From Corynebacterium liangguodongii (lineage in GTDB: Bacteria; Actinomycetota; Actinomycetes; Mycobacteriales; Mycobacteriaceae), in assembly GCF_003070865.1 (NCBI RefSeq), contig NZ_CP026948.1, forward strand, positions 1,364,001-1,428,000: a DNA stretch of 64,000 bases, read 5' to 3'. Shown piece by piece: positions 40,983-51,449 of the stretch. The notes beneath the pieces are model-generated. The model saw only the letters and a list, made by a program, of their open reading frames with translations. It was not told where the DNA came from and searched no databases. Positions within the stretch are counted from its first letter, which is position 1, and the number at the start of each line of letters is the position of its first letter. The position numbers and the translations under genes were made by a program.

Positions 40983-41252
40983 CTAGCGGCGCAGGCCGAG
41001 GCGGGAGATGAGGTCGCGGTAGCGCTCGACGTTGTTCTCGCGCAGGTACTTCAGCAGGCCACGGCGGCGGCCGACGAGCAGGAGGAGGCCGCGGCGGGAG
41101 TGGTGGTCGTGCTTGTGGAACTTCAGGTGCTCGGTAAGCGTGTTGATGCGCTCGGTGAGCAGCGCGACCTGTGCTTCGGGGGAGCCGGTGTCGGTCTCGT
41201 GGAGGCCGTAGTTCTTGAGGATCTCGGCCTTCTTCTCGGTGGTCAGTGCCAT
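40983..41252 (-). CDS. rpsO: 30S ribosomal protein S15
   Basis: An 89-residue protein, the normal length for S15, with the 16S rRNA-binding [19 protein letters not shown] region. It is transcribed alone between a promoter at 41359-41386 and an intrinsic terminator. The leader of about 100 bases could carry the usual S15 autoregulatory structure, which I could not confirm. Confidence 0.98.
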   Translation of the reverse strand: MALTTEKKAEILKNYGLHETDTGSPEAQVALLTERINTLTEHLKFHKHDHHSRRGLLLLVGRRRGLLKYLRENNVERYRDLISRLGLRR

Positions 41253-41358
41253 GAGGAATTCTCCTTGGTTATTTCAGTCCGCGCAAAAGTCTCTGGCTTA
41301 GAGCGTGGCAACTGCCGCGGACCGCAGTCATCGAAGGCGCTCGAAGCCGAGGGATAAC

Positions 41359-41386
41359 TCTATAGCACTTGAGCCCGCGGGCCCAA
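41359..41386 (-). promoter_or_regulatory. Promoter of rpsO
   Basis: The minus strand has -35 TTGGGC (41381-41386), a 16-base spacer and -10 TATAGA (41359-41364). The -35 box abuts the end of the nucleoside hydrolase gene. Confidence 0.6.
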
Positions 41387-41387
41387 A

Positions 41388-42338
41388 TTACGCGGACGCC
41401 AGGGAGGTAAGGCGGCGCATGAATTCGGCGAGGAAGCGATCGGTGTCGACGGCGACGGCGACGCGGGTGGTTTTCACTGCGTCGTTAAGCCGAGTCTCGT
41501 CGCCGATGGTGCGCCCGCGGGTCTCGCCTTCGAGGTCGGTTTTCATGTTGATGGGTAGCAGTGTGACGAGGGTCGGGTCGACGGCGACACCAACGGCGAG
41601 CGGGTCGTGGAGGCCGCAGCCGCCGAGGTGCGGGGCGGTGGTGTCGTAGGCCTTGATGTAGTAGTCGGTGGCGTCGGCAAGAAACGTGCCCGCGGGGGTG
41701 CCCAGCGCGCGCCAGGTGGCGGTCTCAGCCTTGGTCAAGAGCGTCTGCAGCGTCACGTCGAGGCCGATCATTGTGACGTCGGCGGCGCGGCGGAACAACA
41801 GGTCTGTCGCCTCGGGGTCCTGGTTGACGTTGGCCTCGGAGAACTGGGTGACGTTGCCCGGCACGGTGAGCGCGCCGCCCATCATGACGATGTGTGCGCG
41901 CTGCGCGAAGCTTTCCGACGCCTCAATCGCCGCCGCGATCGTCGTCGACGGGCCCGTCGGCACAATGACGAGGTCGTCGCCGTAGGCCTCGACGGATTCG
42001 ACGAGGAAGTCAACCGCGGATGTATCCTGCACGGTAGCCGAAGGCTCCGGCAGCTCGGCCTCGCCGACGCCGTTGGTGCCGTGGATAAACTCGGAGATCT
42101 CGAGGACCTCGAAGGAGTCGCGGGCGCGGGCGTGGTCGGGTCCGGCGAAGACGGGGATGTCGCCGCGGCCGAACAGCTCCAAGATCGCTAGCGCGTTGCG
42201 CACACCGGTATCCACCAGGACGTTTCCGTAGGTGCCGGTCACGCCGATGAGGTCGAGCTCCGGGGAGCCGAGTGCGTATGCCAGCGCGAGGGCGTCGTCG
42301 ATGCCTGTATCGAGGTCGAGGATGATCTTCTTGGTCAC
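41388..42338 (-). CDS. Nucleoside hydrolase (IunH family)
   Basis: 316 residues with the N-terminal Ca2+-binding motif (LDLDTGIDDALAL), a VMMGGALTVPGNV motif and the C-terminal GLHDPLAVGVA Asp-containing motif. It cleaves ribonucleosides to base and ribose for salvage; specificity (pyrimidine or inosine-uridine) cannot be told. Its start overlaps the ribF end by 4 bases. Confidence 0.92.
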   Translation of the reverse strand: MTKKIILDLDTGIDDALALAYALGSPELDLIGVTGTYGNVLVDTGVRNALAILELFGRGDIPVFAGPDHARARDSFEVLEISEFIHGTNGVGEAELPEPSATVQDTSAVDFLVESVEAYGDDLVIVPTGPSTTIAAAIEASESFAQRAHIVMMGGALTVPGNVTQFSEANVNQDPEATDLLFRRAADVTMIGLDVTLQTLLTKAETATWRALGTPAGTFLADATDYYIKAYDTTAPHLGGCGLHDPLAVGVAVDPTLVTLLPINMKTDLEGETRGRTIGDETRLNDAVKTTRVAVAVDTDRFLAEFMRRLTSLASA

Positions 42339-43327
42339 TGGTTTCTAGCCTTTCTCAAGAGGGTGCGGGTCGCATCGACGTCTCTCGCCATGTGGTCGAG
42401 CAACTCGTCGACGGAGTCGAACTTGGTCATGTCTCGGACCTTACCCACGAACTCGACACGGGCGAGCCGGTCGTAGAGGTCAGCCTCCGCGTCGAGCACG
42501 AAGGATTCGACGCTGCGGCGGGCATCGCCGAAGGTGGGGTTGGTGCCCACCGAGATCGCGGCCGGGTAGCGCACGCCGGGCTCCATGTTTCCGTCGAGCG
42601 GGCCGCGCTCGTCGCCATCGACGATGGTGAGCCAGCCGGCGTAGACGCCGTCGCCGGGCAGCGCCGAGATATCGGCGACGTACTGGTTGGCCGTGGGGTA
42701 GCCCAGCTCGCGGCCCCCGCGGCCGGCGCCGCGCTCGATCGGGGCGGTGACGGAGAAGGAGCGGCCGAGGCGTTTCGACGCGCCCGTGACATCGCCGCGG
42801 GCGAGGTCGTCGCGCACGGCTGTGGAGCAGACGCGCTCCGAGCCGTCGCACAGCAAGGGCACGACGACGACCTCGAAGCCGAGCTCGTCGCCCAGCTCCA
42901 CCATCGTGCGGGCCGTCCCGGCGGCGTCCTTGCCAAAGGTGAAGTTCTCCCCCACCACCACCGTGCGCGCCCCGAGTGCGCCGAGGAGGACCTCCGTGGC
43001 GTAGCTGCGCGGGCTCAATCCGACGAGCTCCTCGCGCAGGTCGATGACCAGCAGGTAATCGACGCCGAGCCCGGCGATGACCTCGGCGCGCCCCTCGAGC
43101 GGGATGAGCGCCTTGGGTGCGCGATCGGGGGCGAAGATGGCCACGGGGTGCGGCTCGAACGTCATCACCACGCTCGGCAGCCCCGCGCGCCGGGCGCGCC
43201 CCACGGCCTCGCCGATGAGCAGCTGGTGGCCGCGGTGGACGCCGTCGAAGACACCGATTGTTACCACGCAGCCGCCGCCCTCGGCGAGGGAGGCGGGCAC
43301 ATCTTCGAGGCCGCGCAAAATATCCAC
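42335..43327 (-). CDS. ribF: Bifunctional riboflavin kinase/FAD synthetase RibF
   Basis: 330 residues: an N-terminal nucleotidyltransferase domain with GVFDGVHRGHQLL and an ISPRSY-like loop (LSPRSYA), and a C-terminal flavokinase domain with GRELGYPTAN and NPTFGD. It makes FMN and FAD. GTG 43327 is used; readings further upstream run through truB on the opposite strand. It is divergent from truB with only about 30 bases between them. Confidence 0.95.
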   Translation of the reverse strand: MDILRGLEDVPASLAEGGGCVVTIGVFDGVHRGHQLLIGEAVGRARRAGLPSVVMTFEPHPVAIFAPDRAPKALIPLEGRAEVIAGLGVDYLLVIDLREELVGLSPRSYATEVLLGALGARTVVVGENFTFGKDAAGTARTMVELGDELGFEVVVVPLLCDGSERVCSTAVRDDLARGDVTGASKRLGRSFSVTAPIERGAGRGGRELGYPTANQYVADISALPGDGVYAGWLTIVDGDERGPLDGNMEPGVRYPAAISVGTNPTFGDARRSVESFVLDAEADLYDRLARVEFVGKVRDMTKFDSVDELLDHMARDVDATRTLLRKARNQ

Positions 43328-43357
43328 GGTGGATAGACTACGGCATACTCTGTGACT

Positions 43358-44260
43358 ATGACTCTTGCCCCTGACCCGCTCGCCTCCTCCGGAATCGTCG
43401 TCGTGGACAAGCCCCGCGGCGTGACGAGCCACGACGTCGTCGCCCGGCTGCGCCGCATTTTTAGCACCCGCAAGGTCGGCCACGCCGGCACTCTCGACCC
43501 GATGGCCACAGGGGTCCTCATCGCCGGCATCGAGCGGGGCACGAAGCTGCTCGCCCACATGGTGGCGCACGATAAGGTCTACGCCGCCACCATCCGCCTC
43601 GGCGCCTCTACCGCGACCGACGACGCCGAGGGCGAGGTGCTGTGCAGTGCGGACGCCTCCGGCCTCGAAGATGGCGACATCGCCGCCGCGGTGCGAAAGC
43701 TCACCGGCGAGATCATGCAGGTACCGGCCGCCGTCTCGGCGATCAAGATCGACGGCCGCCGGGCCCACGAGCTCGCCCGCGCCGGGGAGGCAGTCTCCCT
43801 CCCGCCCCGGCCGGTGAGCGTTTATTCCTTCGACATCCTCGCCGTGCGGCGGGAGGGGCAGGTTGTGGACGTCGATACGCGGGTGCACTGCTCGAAGGGC
43901 ACCTACATCCGCTCGCTCGCCCGCGACCTCGGCGCCGCGCTCGGCGTCGGCGGGCACCTCACGGCGCTGCGCCGCGAGGCGGTAGGAGCCTTCACGCTTA
44001 GCGACGCCTCCTCGCTCCCCCACCTCGAATCTCACCCCGCCTTATCCCTCACCCTCGACGAAGCGCTGGCCAGGTCCTGGCCGGTGCTCACGGTCACACA
44101 GGAGGAATACGACGCCCTCGCGATGGGCAAGTGGCTAGAGCCACGCGGGCTGAAAGGTGTCCACGCCGCGATCGGCCCCGACGGGCGCGCCGTGGCGCTC
44201 GTCGAGGAGCGCGGCAAGCGCCTGGCCACGACGTTTGTCGCCCGGCCCTCGACGCTCTAG
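43358..44260 (+). CDS. truB: tRNA pseudouridine(55) synthase TruB
   Basis: About 300 residues. VVVDKPRGVTSHDVV opens the domain, and the catalytic Asp is in GHAGTLDPMATG. The RNA-contact motif CSKGTYIRSLARDLG follows, and a C-terminal PUA-like domain ends the protein. It converts U55 in the T-loop of tRNA. GTG 43352 is an alternative start. The transcript is probably almost leaderless. It overlaps the convergent pptT end by 4 bases. Confidence 0.96.
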   Translation: MTLAPDPLASSGIVVVDKPRGVTSHDVVARLRRIFSTRKVGHAGTLDPMATGVLIAGIERGTKLLAHMVAHDKVYAATIRLGASTATDDAEGEVLCSADASGLEDGDIAAAVRKLTGEIMQVPAAVSAIKIDGRRAHELARAGEAVSLPPRPVSVYSFDILAVRREGQVVDVDTRVHCSKGTYIRSLARDLGAALGVGGHLTALRREAVGAFTLSDASSLPHLESHPALSLTLDEALARSWPVLTVTQEEYDALAMGKWLEPRGLKGVHAAIGPDGRAVALVEERGKRLATTFVARPSTL

Positions 44261-44919
44261 GACGCGCGCTCGAGGAACGCGGAGGCGAAAACGTAGCCGC
44301 CGCGCACGACCCACCGCCCGTACATGAGAGGCGCCGGGGTCGGCCTGGCCAGGATGTAGGCGATGAAAGTCCCATCGGCCCGGATGTCAATCTCGGCGTC
44401 TTCGAAGCCGAGCCAGCGCCTCGTGAGCGGGAACCAACACTTGTACGTCGCCTCCTTGGCGCTAAAGAGCAGCCGGCCCGCCCAATGGGCCCCTCCCGCC
44501 TGCATCGCGTCGATGCGGTGGCGCTCTCCCGAGCGGGAGATCTGGTCGATCACCCCTTCGGGCAGCGCCTCGGCGGGCTCGACGTCGAGACCGACCGAGA
44601 GCAGCTGGCTCGCGGGCGCGGCGACGGCCGCGCGCAGCCCCTCGGTGTGGCTGAGCGAGCCGACGAAGCCCTCCGGCCACAGCGGCATCCCGCTATCGCC
44701 CTTGAGAATGGCCCTGCCGGGAGGCACCCCTAGCTCAGCCAACGCCCTGTGGGCGCACCAGCGGGCGTCGCCGAACTCCCCCTTGCGCTTGTCCACCGCC
44801 CGGGCGACGAGGCTGCGCTCCTCCGGGTGGAGCTCTAGGTAGTTGCTCAGGTCCCCATCGTCCCCGGTGCGTAGGTAGACGAACCGAGCCGAAGGGGGAA
44901 ACAAGTCTTTCGCCTGCAT
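44257..44919 (-). CDS. pptT: 4'-phosphopantetheinyl transferase PptT
   Basis: 220 residues of the EntD/Sfp type. GSLSHTEG, the Mg2+-binding GLDVEP and the FSAKEATYKCW motif are all present. It attaches the CoA phosphopantetheine arm to carrier proteins, needed for mycolic acid condensation (Pks13) and fatty acid synthase. Its start overlaps the pptH stop (TGATG), as for Rv2794c/Rv2795c. Confidence 0.94.
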   Translation of the reverse strand: MQAKDLFPPSARFVYLRTGDDGDLSNYLELHPEERSLVARAVDKRKGEFGDARWCAHRALAELGVPPGRAILKGDSGMPLWPEGFVGSLSHTEGLRAAVAAPASQLLSVGLDVEPAEALPEGVIDQISRSGERHRIDAMQAGGAHWAGRLLFSAKEATYKCWFPLTRRWLGFEDAEIDIRADGTFIAYILARPTPAPLMYGRWVVRGGYVFASAFLERAS

Positions 44920-45749
44920 CACGCACCCGCCTCCATCACCGGGTACGGCCACGGCCGCCCGGTGCCCGGCCACATCGGCGAGCCCCACTCCCGCGGGTAG
45001 CCCAGCGAGGCCTCGATGTGGGGAATTCCATCGACGATGACCTCCCCGGGCATGTGCAGGTGGCCATAGACGACGGCCCGCGCGTTGTAGCGCCGCGCCC
45101 ACGAGCGGGTGTGCCTCGTGCCGCACCACAGGCCGATCTCGGGGTAGCGCAGCGTATCGACGGGCTCCCGCACCAGCGGCCAGTGATTGACCAAAATCGT
45201 CGGCCCGTCGACCCGGGAGAGCCGGCGTGTGGTGTAGGCGAGGCGCTCCCAGCACCAGGCGCGGATGTCGACGAACGGGGCGATGGTGAATTCGTCGGTA
45301 AGCATGAGGCTCTTGCGCTTCGCAGCCTCTAACGCCTCGGCGACACTGCACCCAGGAGCGCGAAACGAGTAGTCGTAGAGCGTAAAGAGCGGTGCGACAG
45401 TCACGCCGTGGAACACCGGGTAGGGGTCCTCCGGCGTGACCACCCCGAGCTTTCGCATCCTGCGCACCAGCTCGCCGTACCTCTCCACGCCCCGGTAGCG
45501 GTCGAACGAGCGGGAGAACAGCTCGTGGTTGCCGGGCGCCCAGACCACCGTGGAAAATCGCTCGGCGAGCCTTCCCATCACGCGGGTCACCAGGTCGATA
45601 TTCTCCGCGACATCGCCCGCCACGATGAGCCAATCCTCGGGCGTGCGCGGCCCGATGGCCTCAATGTGCTCCTGGTTCGCGCGCACCGCCGCGTGGAGGT
45701 CGGCGACGGCCCACAGCGTCGGGCCCGACGGTGTGTGTGGGGCGGTCAT
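44919..45749 (-). CDS. pptH: Metallophosphoesterase, probable 4'-phosphopantetheinyl hydrolase PptH
   Basis: 276 residues with the calcineurin-like set: AVADLHA, VAGDVAENID, APGNHELFSR, LVNHWPL and YGHLHMPG. In M. tuberculosis the same neighbour of pptT (Rv2795c) removes phosphopantetheine from carrier proteins, opposing PptT. The conserved gene pair and motif set support the same role here. ATG 45749 follows the divergently reading upstream sequence. Confidence 0.88.
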   Translation of the reverse strand: MTAPHTPSGPTLWAVADLHAAVRANQEHIEAIGPRTPEDWLIVAGDVAENIDLVTRVMGRLAERFSTVVWAPGNHELFSRSFDRYRGVERYGELVRRMRKLGVVTPEDPYPVFHGVTVAPLFTLYDYSFRAPGCSVAEALEAAKRKSLMLTDEFTIAPFVDIRAWCWERLAYTTRRLSRVDGPTILVNHWPLVREPVDTLRYPEIGLWCGTRHTRSWARRYNARAVVYGHLHMPGEVIVDGIPHIEASLGYPREWGSPMWPGTGRPWPYPVMEAGA

Positions 45750-45763
45750 GACACCATGTCCTA

Positions 45764-47080
45764 TCACAGGCGCTGCCCGCACTCGGCCCATTTCATCGAA
45801 CGAAAACGATGCACGTTGCCAACCAGGCGCACCACCAGCGACCCCGCGAGGCCCGCCCACACCCCGCCGAGCCCCCACCCGAAGGCCAGCGAGGCCAGAG
45901 TCACCGGGAGATAGACCCCGAGCAGCGCCACGATGGTGAGCGTGCGCAGGAACTTCACGTCCCCCGCCCCGAGCAGTGCGCCGTCAAGGGCGAAGACGAC
46001 GCCCCCGACCACGATCATGGCCACCAGCATCCACCACGGGGCGCGCAGCTGCGCAATGACGCCAGGATCCTGGGTAAACATCATCCACACAGCTGGCCCG
46101 AAGGCGGCGAACACCACGGCCAGCACCCCCGCAAACGCGAGGCAGTAGCGCGTAGCCAGCTCACCTACTCCCCGCGCCTGGTCGCGGTCCCCGCGGCCGA
46201 GCGCCGCGCCCGTGAGGGTCTGCGCCGCAATCGCCAAGGAATCGAGCACCAAGGTGAGCAGGTTCCACAGCTGCAACAGGATCTGGTGCGCTGCCAGGGA
46301 GGCCACCCCGAAGCGACCCGCCACCGTCGCCGCGGCGAGCATGGAGACCTGGAATGAGGCCGAGCGCACGATCAGATCCCCTCCCATCGCTAGCTGGCTG
46401 CGGATAATCGCCCACCGCGGGGCCCACGAGCCACGGTGGGCCCTGGCCAGCGCCCCAACGAAGAGCGCCGCGGTCACCGAGGACCCCAGCACGTTCGCCC
46501 AGGCAGAGCCCACCAGACCAAAGCGCCCGACAAAAAGCGGCAGGACCGCCGCGCCGGGGATGACGCCGCACAGCGTGAACACGAAGGGCGCACGGGTGTT
46601 TTGCACCCCTCTCATCCAGCCGTTTCCGGCCATGGTGACCAAGGTCAAAGGGATCGCGGCGGCGGCCACGCGCATCCACGCGGCGGCCTTGAGCGCGGTT
46701 GCCTCCTGTGCCGTGAGCGCCGCGGCAATAGGGTGGGCGAAGAGCCACACCAGGGTGGCAAGCGCAATCCCCACCGCCGCCGCGACCCACGTCGCCTGGA
46801 CGCCTTCGGCCACGGCGTCGCGGCGGCGGCCCGCCCCGTTGAGCCGCGCCGAGCGGGCCGTCGTTCCGTAGGACAGGAACGTCAACTGCACCGTCACCGT
46901 CGAGTGCACCGCGGTGCCCGCCGCGAGCGCGGCGAGATCCGCCGTGCCCGTTCGTCCCACGACGGCGGTATCGAGCAGCAGGTAGAGCGGGCTCGCCGCG
47001 AGCACCCCGAGCGCGGGCAGGGCGAGCCCTAGGACCCTGCGCGGAGTGAGCGGTGCCTCCGCCTGCGCGGCGCCGCTCAT
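45764..47080 (-). CDS. MATE family efflux transporter (DinF-like)
   Basis: 438 residues, 12 membrane segments in two MatE halves, with LDTAVVGRTGTADLAAL in the first. It is a cation-coupled exporter of drugs or DNA-damaging compounds; the substrate is unknown. ATG 47080 overlaps the nrnA stop (ATGA). The frame continues to about 15 bases before pptH, so nrnA-MATE-pptH-pptT reads as one operon. Confidence 0.92.
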   Translation of the reverse strand: MSGAAQAEAPLTPRRVLGLALPALGVLAASPLYLLLDTAVVGRTGTADLAALAAGTAVHSTVTVQLTFLSYGTTARSARLNGAGRRRDAVAEGVQATWVAAAVGIALATLVWLFAHPIAAALTAQEATALKAAAWMRVAAAAIPLTLVTMAGNGWMRGVQNTRAPFVFTLCGVIPGAAVLPLFVGRFGLVGSAWANVLGSSVTAALFVGALARAHRGSWAPRWAIIRSQLAMGGDLIVRSASFQVSMLAAATVAGRFGVASLAAHQILLQLWNLLTLVLDSLAIAAQTLTGAALGRGDRDQARGVGELATRYCLAFAGVLAVVFAAFGPAVWMMFTQDPGVIAQLRAPWWMLVAMIVVGGVVFALDGALLGAGDVKFLRTLTIVALLGVYLPVTLASLAFGWGLGGVWAGLAGSLVVRLVGNVHRFRSMKWAECGQRL

Positions 47081-48045
47081 GACAGCGCGGCGAGGATCCC
47101 GGTGATGACCTCCTCGCGCGAGCCGAAGCCGGTAAACCCTGCCGCCGGAACGTGCCCGCCCCCGCCGAGGCGGGAGGCCACGGCGGCGACATCGACCGTG
47201 GCCGAACGCAGCGAGACGCTCCACTCCGCCGCGCCCCGCTGCTTGAGCACCACCCCGACGTCGCTGCCGAGGGCGCTTCGCGCGTATTCAATCACGCCCT
47301 CGATGGCGGTCTGGCTCATCTGCGCCATCAGCTCGGTATCGATGGTAAACACGGCGAGGTCCAGGCCCGCGGCACGGCGCTCTTCCATGCCGGCGAGCAC
47401 AACCCCGGTGTTGCGCATATCCGCAAGCGTGATGGCATCCATGAGGTCCATCGCGATCTGCCGGGTATCTAGCCCGCAGGCCATGAGCTCGGCGGCGAGC
47501 ACGTGCATGCGCGGGGTGCCCCAGCGGAAGTTGCCGGTATCGGTCACCAGCCCGGCGTAGAGGCAGTGCGCGATCGTCTCGTCGAGGTCTACCTGTAGGT
47601 GGGCCAGGAGCTCGCGCACCATCGCGGTCGTTGACTCCGAGGCGACGATAAGGTTTGTGGCCCCGAAGCCCGGGTTGGAAGCGTGGTGGTCGACCACCAC
47701 GACGCGCTCCGGCGCGGCGGCGATCGCCGGGGCATGAGCGCCAGTGCGATCCGCCGAGGCGCAATCGACGGTGACCCACAGCTCCTCCGTCGGAGGCTCG
47801 TGGCCGTAGACGATGTCGTCGACAAAAGGCACCGTCGAGAGGTTCTCGGCGTGCGGGTGGGCCTGCCCGATGTAGGCGCGGGCGGTGCCGCCCGCTTTCA
47901 TGATCCCCGCGACCAGGGCGCAGGCCGAGCCCACCGCGTCCGCGTCGGGGGATACGTGCGCGATCACGGCGACGGACCGGGCTTGTGCGATGGTAGCGGC
48001 CACCTCGGCGAATTGCGCGGTGTGCGCGGGAAACAGTGTGTTCAT
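47077..48045 (-). CDS. nrnA: Bifunctional oligoribonuclease/PAP phosphatase NrnA (DHH family)
   Basis: 322 residues: a DHH domain with HVSPDADAVGS, DCAS and VVVDHHASN motifs, and a C-terminal DHHA1 domain with GGGGHVPAAGF. It degrades nanoRNAs and pAp. It starts 4 bases after rbfA ends and overlaps the MATE gene. Confidence 0.94.
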   Translation of the reverse strand: MNTLFPAHTAQFAEVAATIAQARSVAVIAHVSPDADAVGSACALVAGIMKAGGTARAYIGQAHPHAENLSTVPFVDDIVYGHEPPTEELWVTVDCASADRTGAHAPAIAAAPERVVVVDHHASNPGFGATNLIVASESTTAMVRELLAHLQVDLDETIAHCLYAGLVTDTGNFRWGTPRMHVLAAELMACGLDTRQIAMDLMDAITLADMRNTGVVLAGMEERRAAGLDLAVFTIDTELMAQMSQTAIEGVIEYARSALGSDVGVVLKQRGAAEWSVSLRSATVDVAAVASRLGGGGHVPAAGFTGFGSREEVITGILAALS

Positions 48046-48049
48046 GGTC

Positions 48050-48484
48050 CTACTCGTCGCCGCCCTTGTAGGGGTTGTCCTCCCCGGCGGGGCGTGCGCC
48101 CGCGCGCAGGCGGGCGAGCTCCGCGTCGCGGGCGCGGGCGCGCTCAAGGAGCTCTTCCAAGCGTGCCGACGCCTCCGGCACCGTATCTAACTCGAAGGCG
48201 ATCGTCGGGGTGAACCGCACGTTGAGGTTATCGCCCACGATCTTGCGAATCTGCCCGCGGGCGCGGTGGAGCGCCTCCGCCGCCTGGTCGAAGTCCGGCT
48301 CGTCCTCGATGCGCCGACCACGCACGGTGTAGTAGATCGTCGCGTCGTGCAGGTCGCCGGTGACCCGGGCGTCGGTAATAGTGACCAGCTCTAAGCGACG
48401 ATCCTTGACCTCGCGCTCGATGGCCGAAGCGACAATCGTTTGGATCTGCTTCGCCAGGCGCTGCGCACGCGAATTGTCAGCCAT
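48050..48484 (-). CDS. rbfA: Ribosome-binding factor A
   Basis: 144 residues with the RbfA KH-like fold ([34 protein letters not shown] and [10 protein letters not shown]). It assists late 30S maturation. A charged C-terminal tail is typical of actinobacteria. It follows infB after about 110 bases that contain a terminator-like hairpin, so its expression may be partly separate. Confidence 0.95.
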   Translation of the reverse strand: MADNSRAQRLAKQIQTIVASAIEREVKDRRLELVTITDARVTGDLHDATIYYTVRGRRIEDEPDFDQAAEALHRARGQIRKIVGDNLNVRFTPTIAFELDTVPEASARLEELLERARARDAELARLRAGARPAGEDNPYKGGDE

Positions 48485-48545
48485 GTCCTCTCCTCACACT
48501 TCCCGGGTGCTTGCAACAACACCCGCTCATTCTAATCATGGGCAA

Positions 48546-48576
48546 GGCCCCACCCCCGGTGGCGGGGAATGGGGCC
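48546..48576 (-). terminator. Terminator-like hairpin between infB and rbfA
   Basis: The 7-bp outer stem GGCCCCA/TGGGGCC (48546-48552, 48570-48576) with an inner CCCC/GGGG stem lies 18 bases after the infB stop. There is no clear T-run on the minus strand. It could terminate partially or stabilise the mRNA. Confidence 0.45.
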
Positions 48577-48593
48577 AAGCACCGGTTGCGCGG

Positions 48594-51449
48594 TTAGGTG
48601 CGCGGCACCTCAACCATCTCGTAGACCTGGATCACGTCGTCGACCTGGATGTCCGGGTAGGACAACACCATGCCGCATTCGTAGCCCTTGTCTACCTCAG
48701 TGACGTCGTCCTTCTCGCGGCGCAGCGACTCGATCGTCGCCTCGTTGGCAATGACGTTTCCGTCGCGCACCAGGCGGCATTTTGCGTTGCGACGCACCTT
48801 GCCGTCGGTAACCATGCAGCCAGCGATAAGCCCGACGGAGGAGGCCTTGAAGATTTGGCGGATCTCCGCGGAACCGATCTCGCGCTCCTCGTAGATGGGC
48901 TTGAGCATGCCCTTGAGAGCGGACTCGACATCTTCGATGGCCTGGTAGATCACCGAGTAGTAGCGGATCTCCACACCCTCGTTGTTCGCCTCCTCGGTCG
49001 CCTTGCCCTCGGCGCGAACGTTGAAGGCAACGATCACAGCATCCGAGGCGGCGGCCAGGACCACGTTGGTCTGCGTCACCGCGCCGACGCCGCGGTCGAT
49101 GATGTTGACCTCGACCTCGTCGTCGATCTCGATCTTGAGCAGAGCCTCCTCGAGAGCCTCGACGGCCCCGGCGTTGTCGCCCTTGAGGATGAGGTTGAGC
49201 TGGCTCGTCTCCTTCAAGGCGGCATCCAGGTTCTCCAGGGAGACGCGCTTCTTGCGCCGCGCCTGCATCGCCGAACGCTTGCGCGCGTCGCGCTGGGCCG
49301 CGATCTGGCGAGCCACGCGATCGTCCTCGACGACAAGGAGGTTATCGCCCGGCCCGGGCACGCCGTTGAGGCCCTGGACCTGCACGGGGCGCGACGGGCC
49401 CGCCTCTTCGACGTCGTTGCCCCACTCGTCGACCATGCGGCGCACGCGGCCGAAGTTGCCGCCGACGACGATGGAATCGCCGACGCGCAGGGTACCGCGC
49501 TGCACAATGACGGTGGAGACCGGGCCGCGGCCGCGGTCGAGGTGGGACTCGATGGCCACACCCTGGGCGTCCATGTCCGGGTTCGCACGCAGATCAAGCG
49601 CGGCATCGGCGGTGAGCAGCACGGCCTCCAAGAGGTCGTCGATACCCTCGTTGTTGCGCGCGGAGATGTCGACGAACATCGTGTCGCCGCCGTACTCCTC
49701 GGGCACGAGGCCGTACTCGGTGAGCTGGCCGCGAATCTTCTCCGGCTGCGCCTCGGGCTTATCGATCTTGTTCACCGCCACCACGATCGGCAGATCCGCG
49801 GCCTTGGCGTGGTTGATCGCCTCCACGGTCTGCGGCATCACGCCATCATCCGCGGCGACCACGAGGATCGCAAGGTCGGTCGACTGGGCACCGCGGGCAC
49901 GCATGGCGGTAAACGCCTCGTGGCCCGGGGTATCCAGGAAGGTGATCCTGCGCGACTCGCCGTCGAGCGTGACCGTTGTCTGGTACGCGCCGATGCCCTG
50001 CGTGATCCCGCCGGCCTCGCCGGAGGCCACGTTCGCCTGGCGGATCGTATCCAGCAGGCGGGTCTTGCCGTGGTCGACGTGGCCCATGACGGAGACCACC
50101 GGAGGGCGGTGGGCGAGATCTTCGTCATCGCCCTCGTCCTCACCGAACTGCAAGTCGAAGGACTCAAGCAGCTCGCGGTCCTCGTCCTCGGGGGAGACGA
50201 CCTGGACCTCGTAGTTGATCTCGGCACCCAGGAGCTGCAAGGTCTCCTGCGGCACGGACTGCGTCGCGGTAACCATTTCGCCGAGGTTGAACAGCGCCTG
50301 GACCAGGTTGGAGGCATCGGTGCCGATCTTCTCCGCGAAATCCGCGAGAGACGCGCCCTGGCGCAGGCGGACGGTCTTGCCGCCGCCATCGGGCAGCCGC
50401 ACGCCGCCAATGACGTTCGGCGCGTGCATCTCCTCGTACTCGTGGCGCTTCTGGCGCTTGGACTTGCGCCCGCGGCCCGGAGCACCGCCCGGGCGGCCGA
50501 ACGCGCCGGCGGTTCCGCCCCGGCGACCGCCACGCCCGCGGAAGCCGCCGCCCACCGGAGCCCCGGGGCCTCCCTGGCCGCCGCGGCCTCGGCCGCCGCC
50601 CTGGCCGCCACGCCCGCCACGGCCACCGGTCGCGGCCTTCGAGGGCATCTGCTTCGGCGACGGGTGTGCAGCCATGTCGGCCGGAGACGGCCGCGAGCCC
50701 CCCGGGCGGGGGCCGGGACGCCCCTGCCCAGAACCGGCGCGATCCGCGCCCTGGCCGCCGCGGCCACCACGACCGCCTTGGCTCTGCGCACCCGGCCCAC
50801 CTTGGCCGCCCCGGCTTCCGCCCGGGCGCGGCGCGGGGCGCGGTCCGCCTGTGTTCGACGAGAACGGGTTGTTGGCCACCCGCGGGCGTCCGCCCGGCTT
50901 CGGCATCGGGCGCGGCATGGCGCCCGGCGTCGGGCCGGATTCGCCGCCGGAAGGCTTACCAGCCTGGGGCGCCTGCGGCTTGCGCGCGCCGGGCTTCGGC
51001 GCGGGCTGCCCGGACTGCCCGTGCTGCGACGCAGCGGCGGGTGCGCCCGGCTTCGGGGCCGGGGCAGGCTTGCGCGCACCCGGCTTCGGGCCGGGGGCAG
51101 GCGCGGGCTTCGCCTGCGCGGCGGGCTGGCCGGGCTTAGGCGCCGGCTGGCTCTTCTGGGGCTGCTGGGCCTGCTTCGTGGGGCCCGGCTTCGCCCCGGG
51201 CTTGGCCGCCTGGCCCGGCTTCGGGGCGCCGGGCTTCGGCGCGGCGGGCTTTGCGGGCTTCGCGGCATCGGACGAGCCGGAGCCGTCCTTCGCCCCGTAG
51301 TATGTCTTCATCTTCTTGACCACCGGTGCCTCGATGGTCGACGATGCTGTCTTTACAAACTCGCCCTGTTCCTTCAGGGTTGCGAGCAGTTCCTTGCTGG
51401 TAACACCAAGCTGTTTTGCCAGCTCGTGAACGCGTAGCTTTCCGGGCAC
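48594..51449 (-). CDS. infB: Translation initiation factor IF-2
   Basis: 951 residues. An N-terminal IF2 helix region is followed by a very long Pro/Gly/Arg/Ala-rich segment (about 60-330). The GTPase domain has [16 protein letters not shown] and NKID, and domains II-IV close the protein. It brings initiator tRNA to the 30S subunit. GTG 51449 has a GAGGAG RBS. The member is at the long end for IF-2, owing to the repeat-like disordered segment. Confidence 0.97.
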   Translation of the reverse strand: MPGKLRVHELAKQLGVTSKELLATLKEQGEFVKTASSTIEAPVVKKMKTYYGAKDGSGSSDAAKPAKPAAPKPGAPKPGQAAKPGAKPGPTKQAQQPQKSQPAPKPGQPAAQAKPAPAPGPKPGARKPAPAPKPGAPAAASQHGQSGQPAPKPGARKPQAPQAGKPSGGESGPTPGAMPRPMPKPGGRPRVANNPFSSNTGGPRPAPRPGGSRGGQGGPGAQSQGGRGGRGGQGADRAGSGQGRPGPRPGGSRPSPADMAAHPSPKQMPSKAATGGRGGRGGQGGGRGRGGQGGPGAPVGGGFRGRGGRRGGTAGAFGRPGGAPGRGRKSKRQKRHEYEEMHAPNVIGGVRLPDGGGKTVRLRQGASLADFAEKIGTDASNLVQALFNLGEMVTATQSVPQETLQLLGAEINYEVQVVSPEDEDRELLESFDLQFGEDEGDDEDLAHRPPVVSVMGHVDHGKTRLLDTIRQANVASGEAGGITQGIGAYQTTVTLDGESRRITFLDTPGHEAFTAMRARGAQSTDLAILVVAADDGVMPQTVEAINHAKAADLPIVVAVNKIDKPEAQPEKIRGQLTEYGLVPEEYGGDTMFVDISARNNEGIDDLLEAVLLTADAALDLRANPDMDAQGVAIESHLDRGRGPVSTVIVQRGTLRVGDSIVVGGNFGRVRRMVDEWGNDVEEAGPSRPVQVQGLNGVPGPGDNLLVVEDDRVARQIAAQRDARKRSAMQARRKKRVSLENLDAALKETSQLNLILKGDNAGAVEALEEALLKIEIDDEVEVNIIDRGVGAVTQTNVVLAAASDAVIVAFNVRAEGKATEEANNEGVEIRYYSVIYQAIEDVESALKGMLKPIYEEREIGSAEIRQIFKASSVGLIAGCMVTDGKVRRNAKCRLVRDGNVIANEATIESLRREKDDVTEVDKGYECGMVLSYPDIQVDDVIQVYEMVEVPRT

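Noticed and set aside
42335..44035. Long minus-strand frame extending ribF to 566 codons
   Set aside because: The extra part lies antisense to truB; GTG 43327 gives a normal-length RibF.
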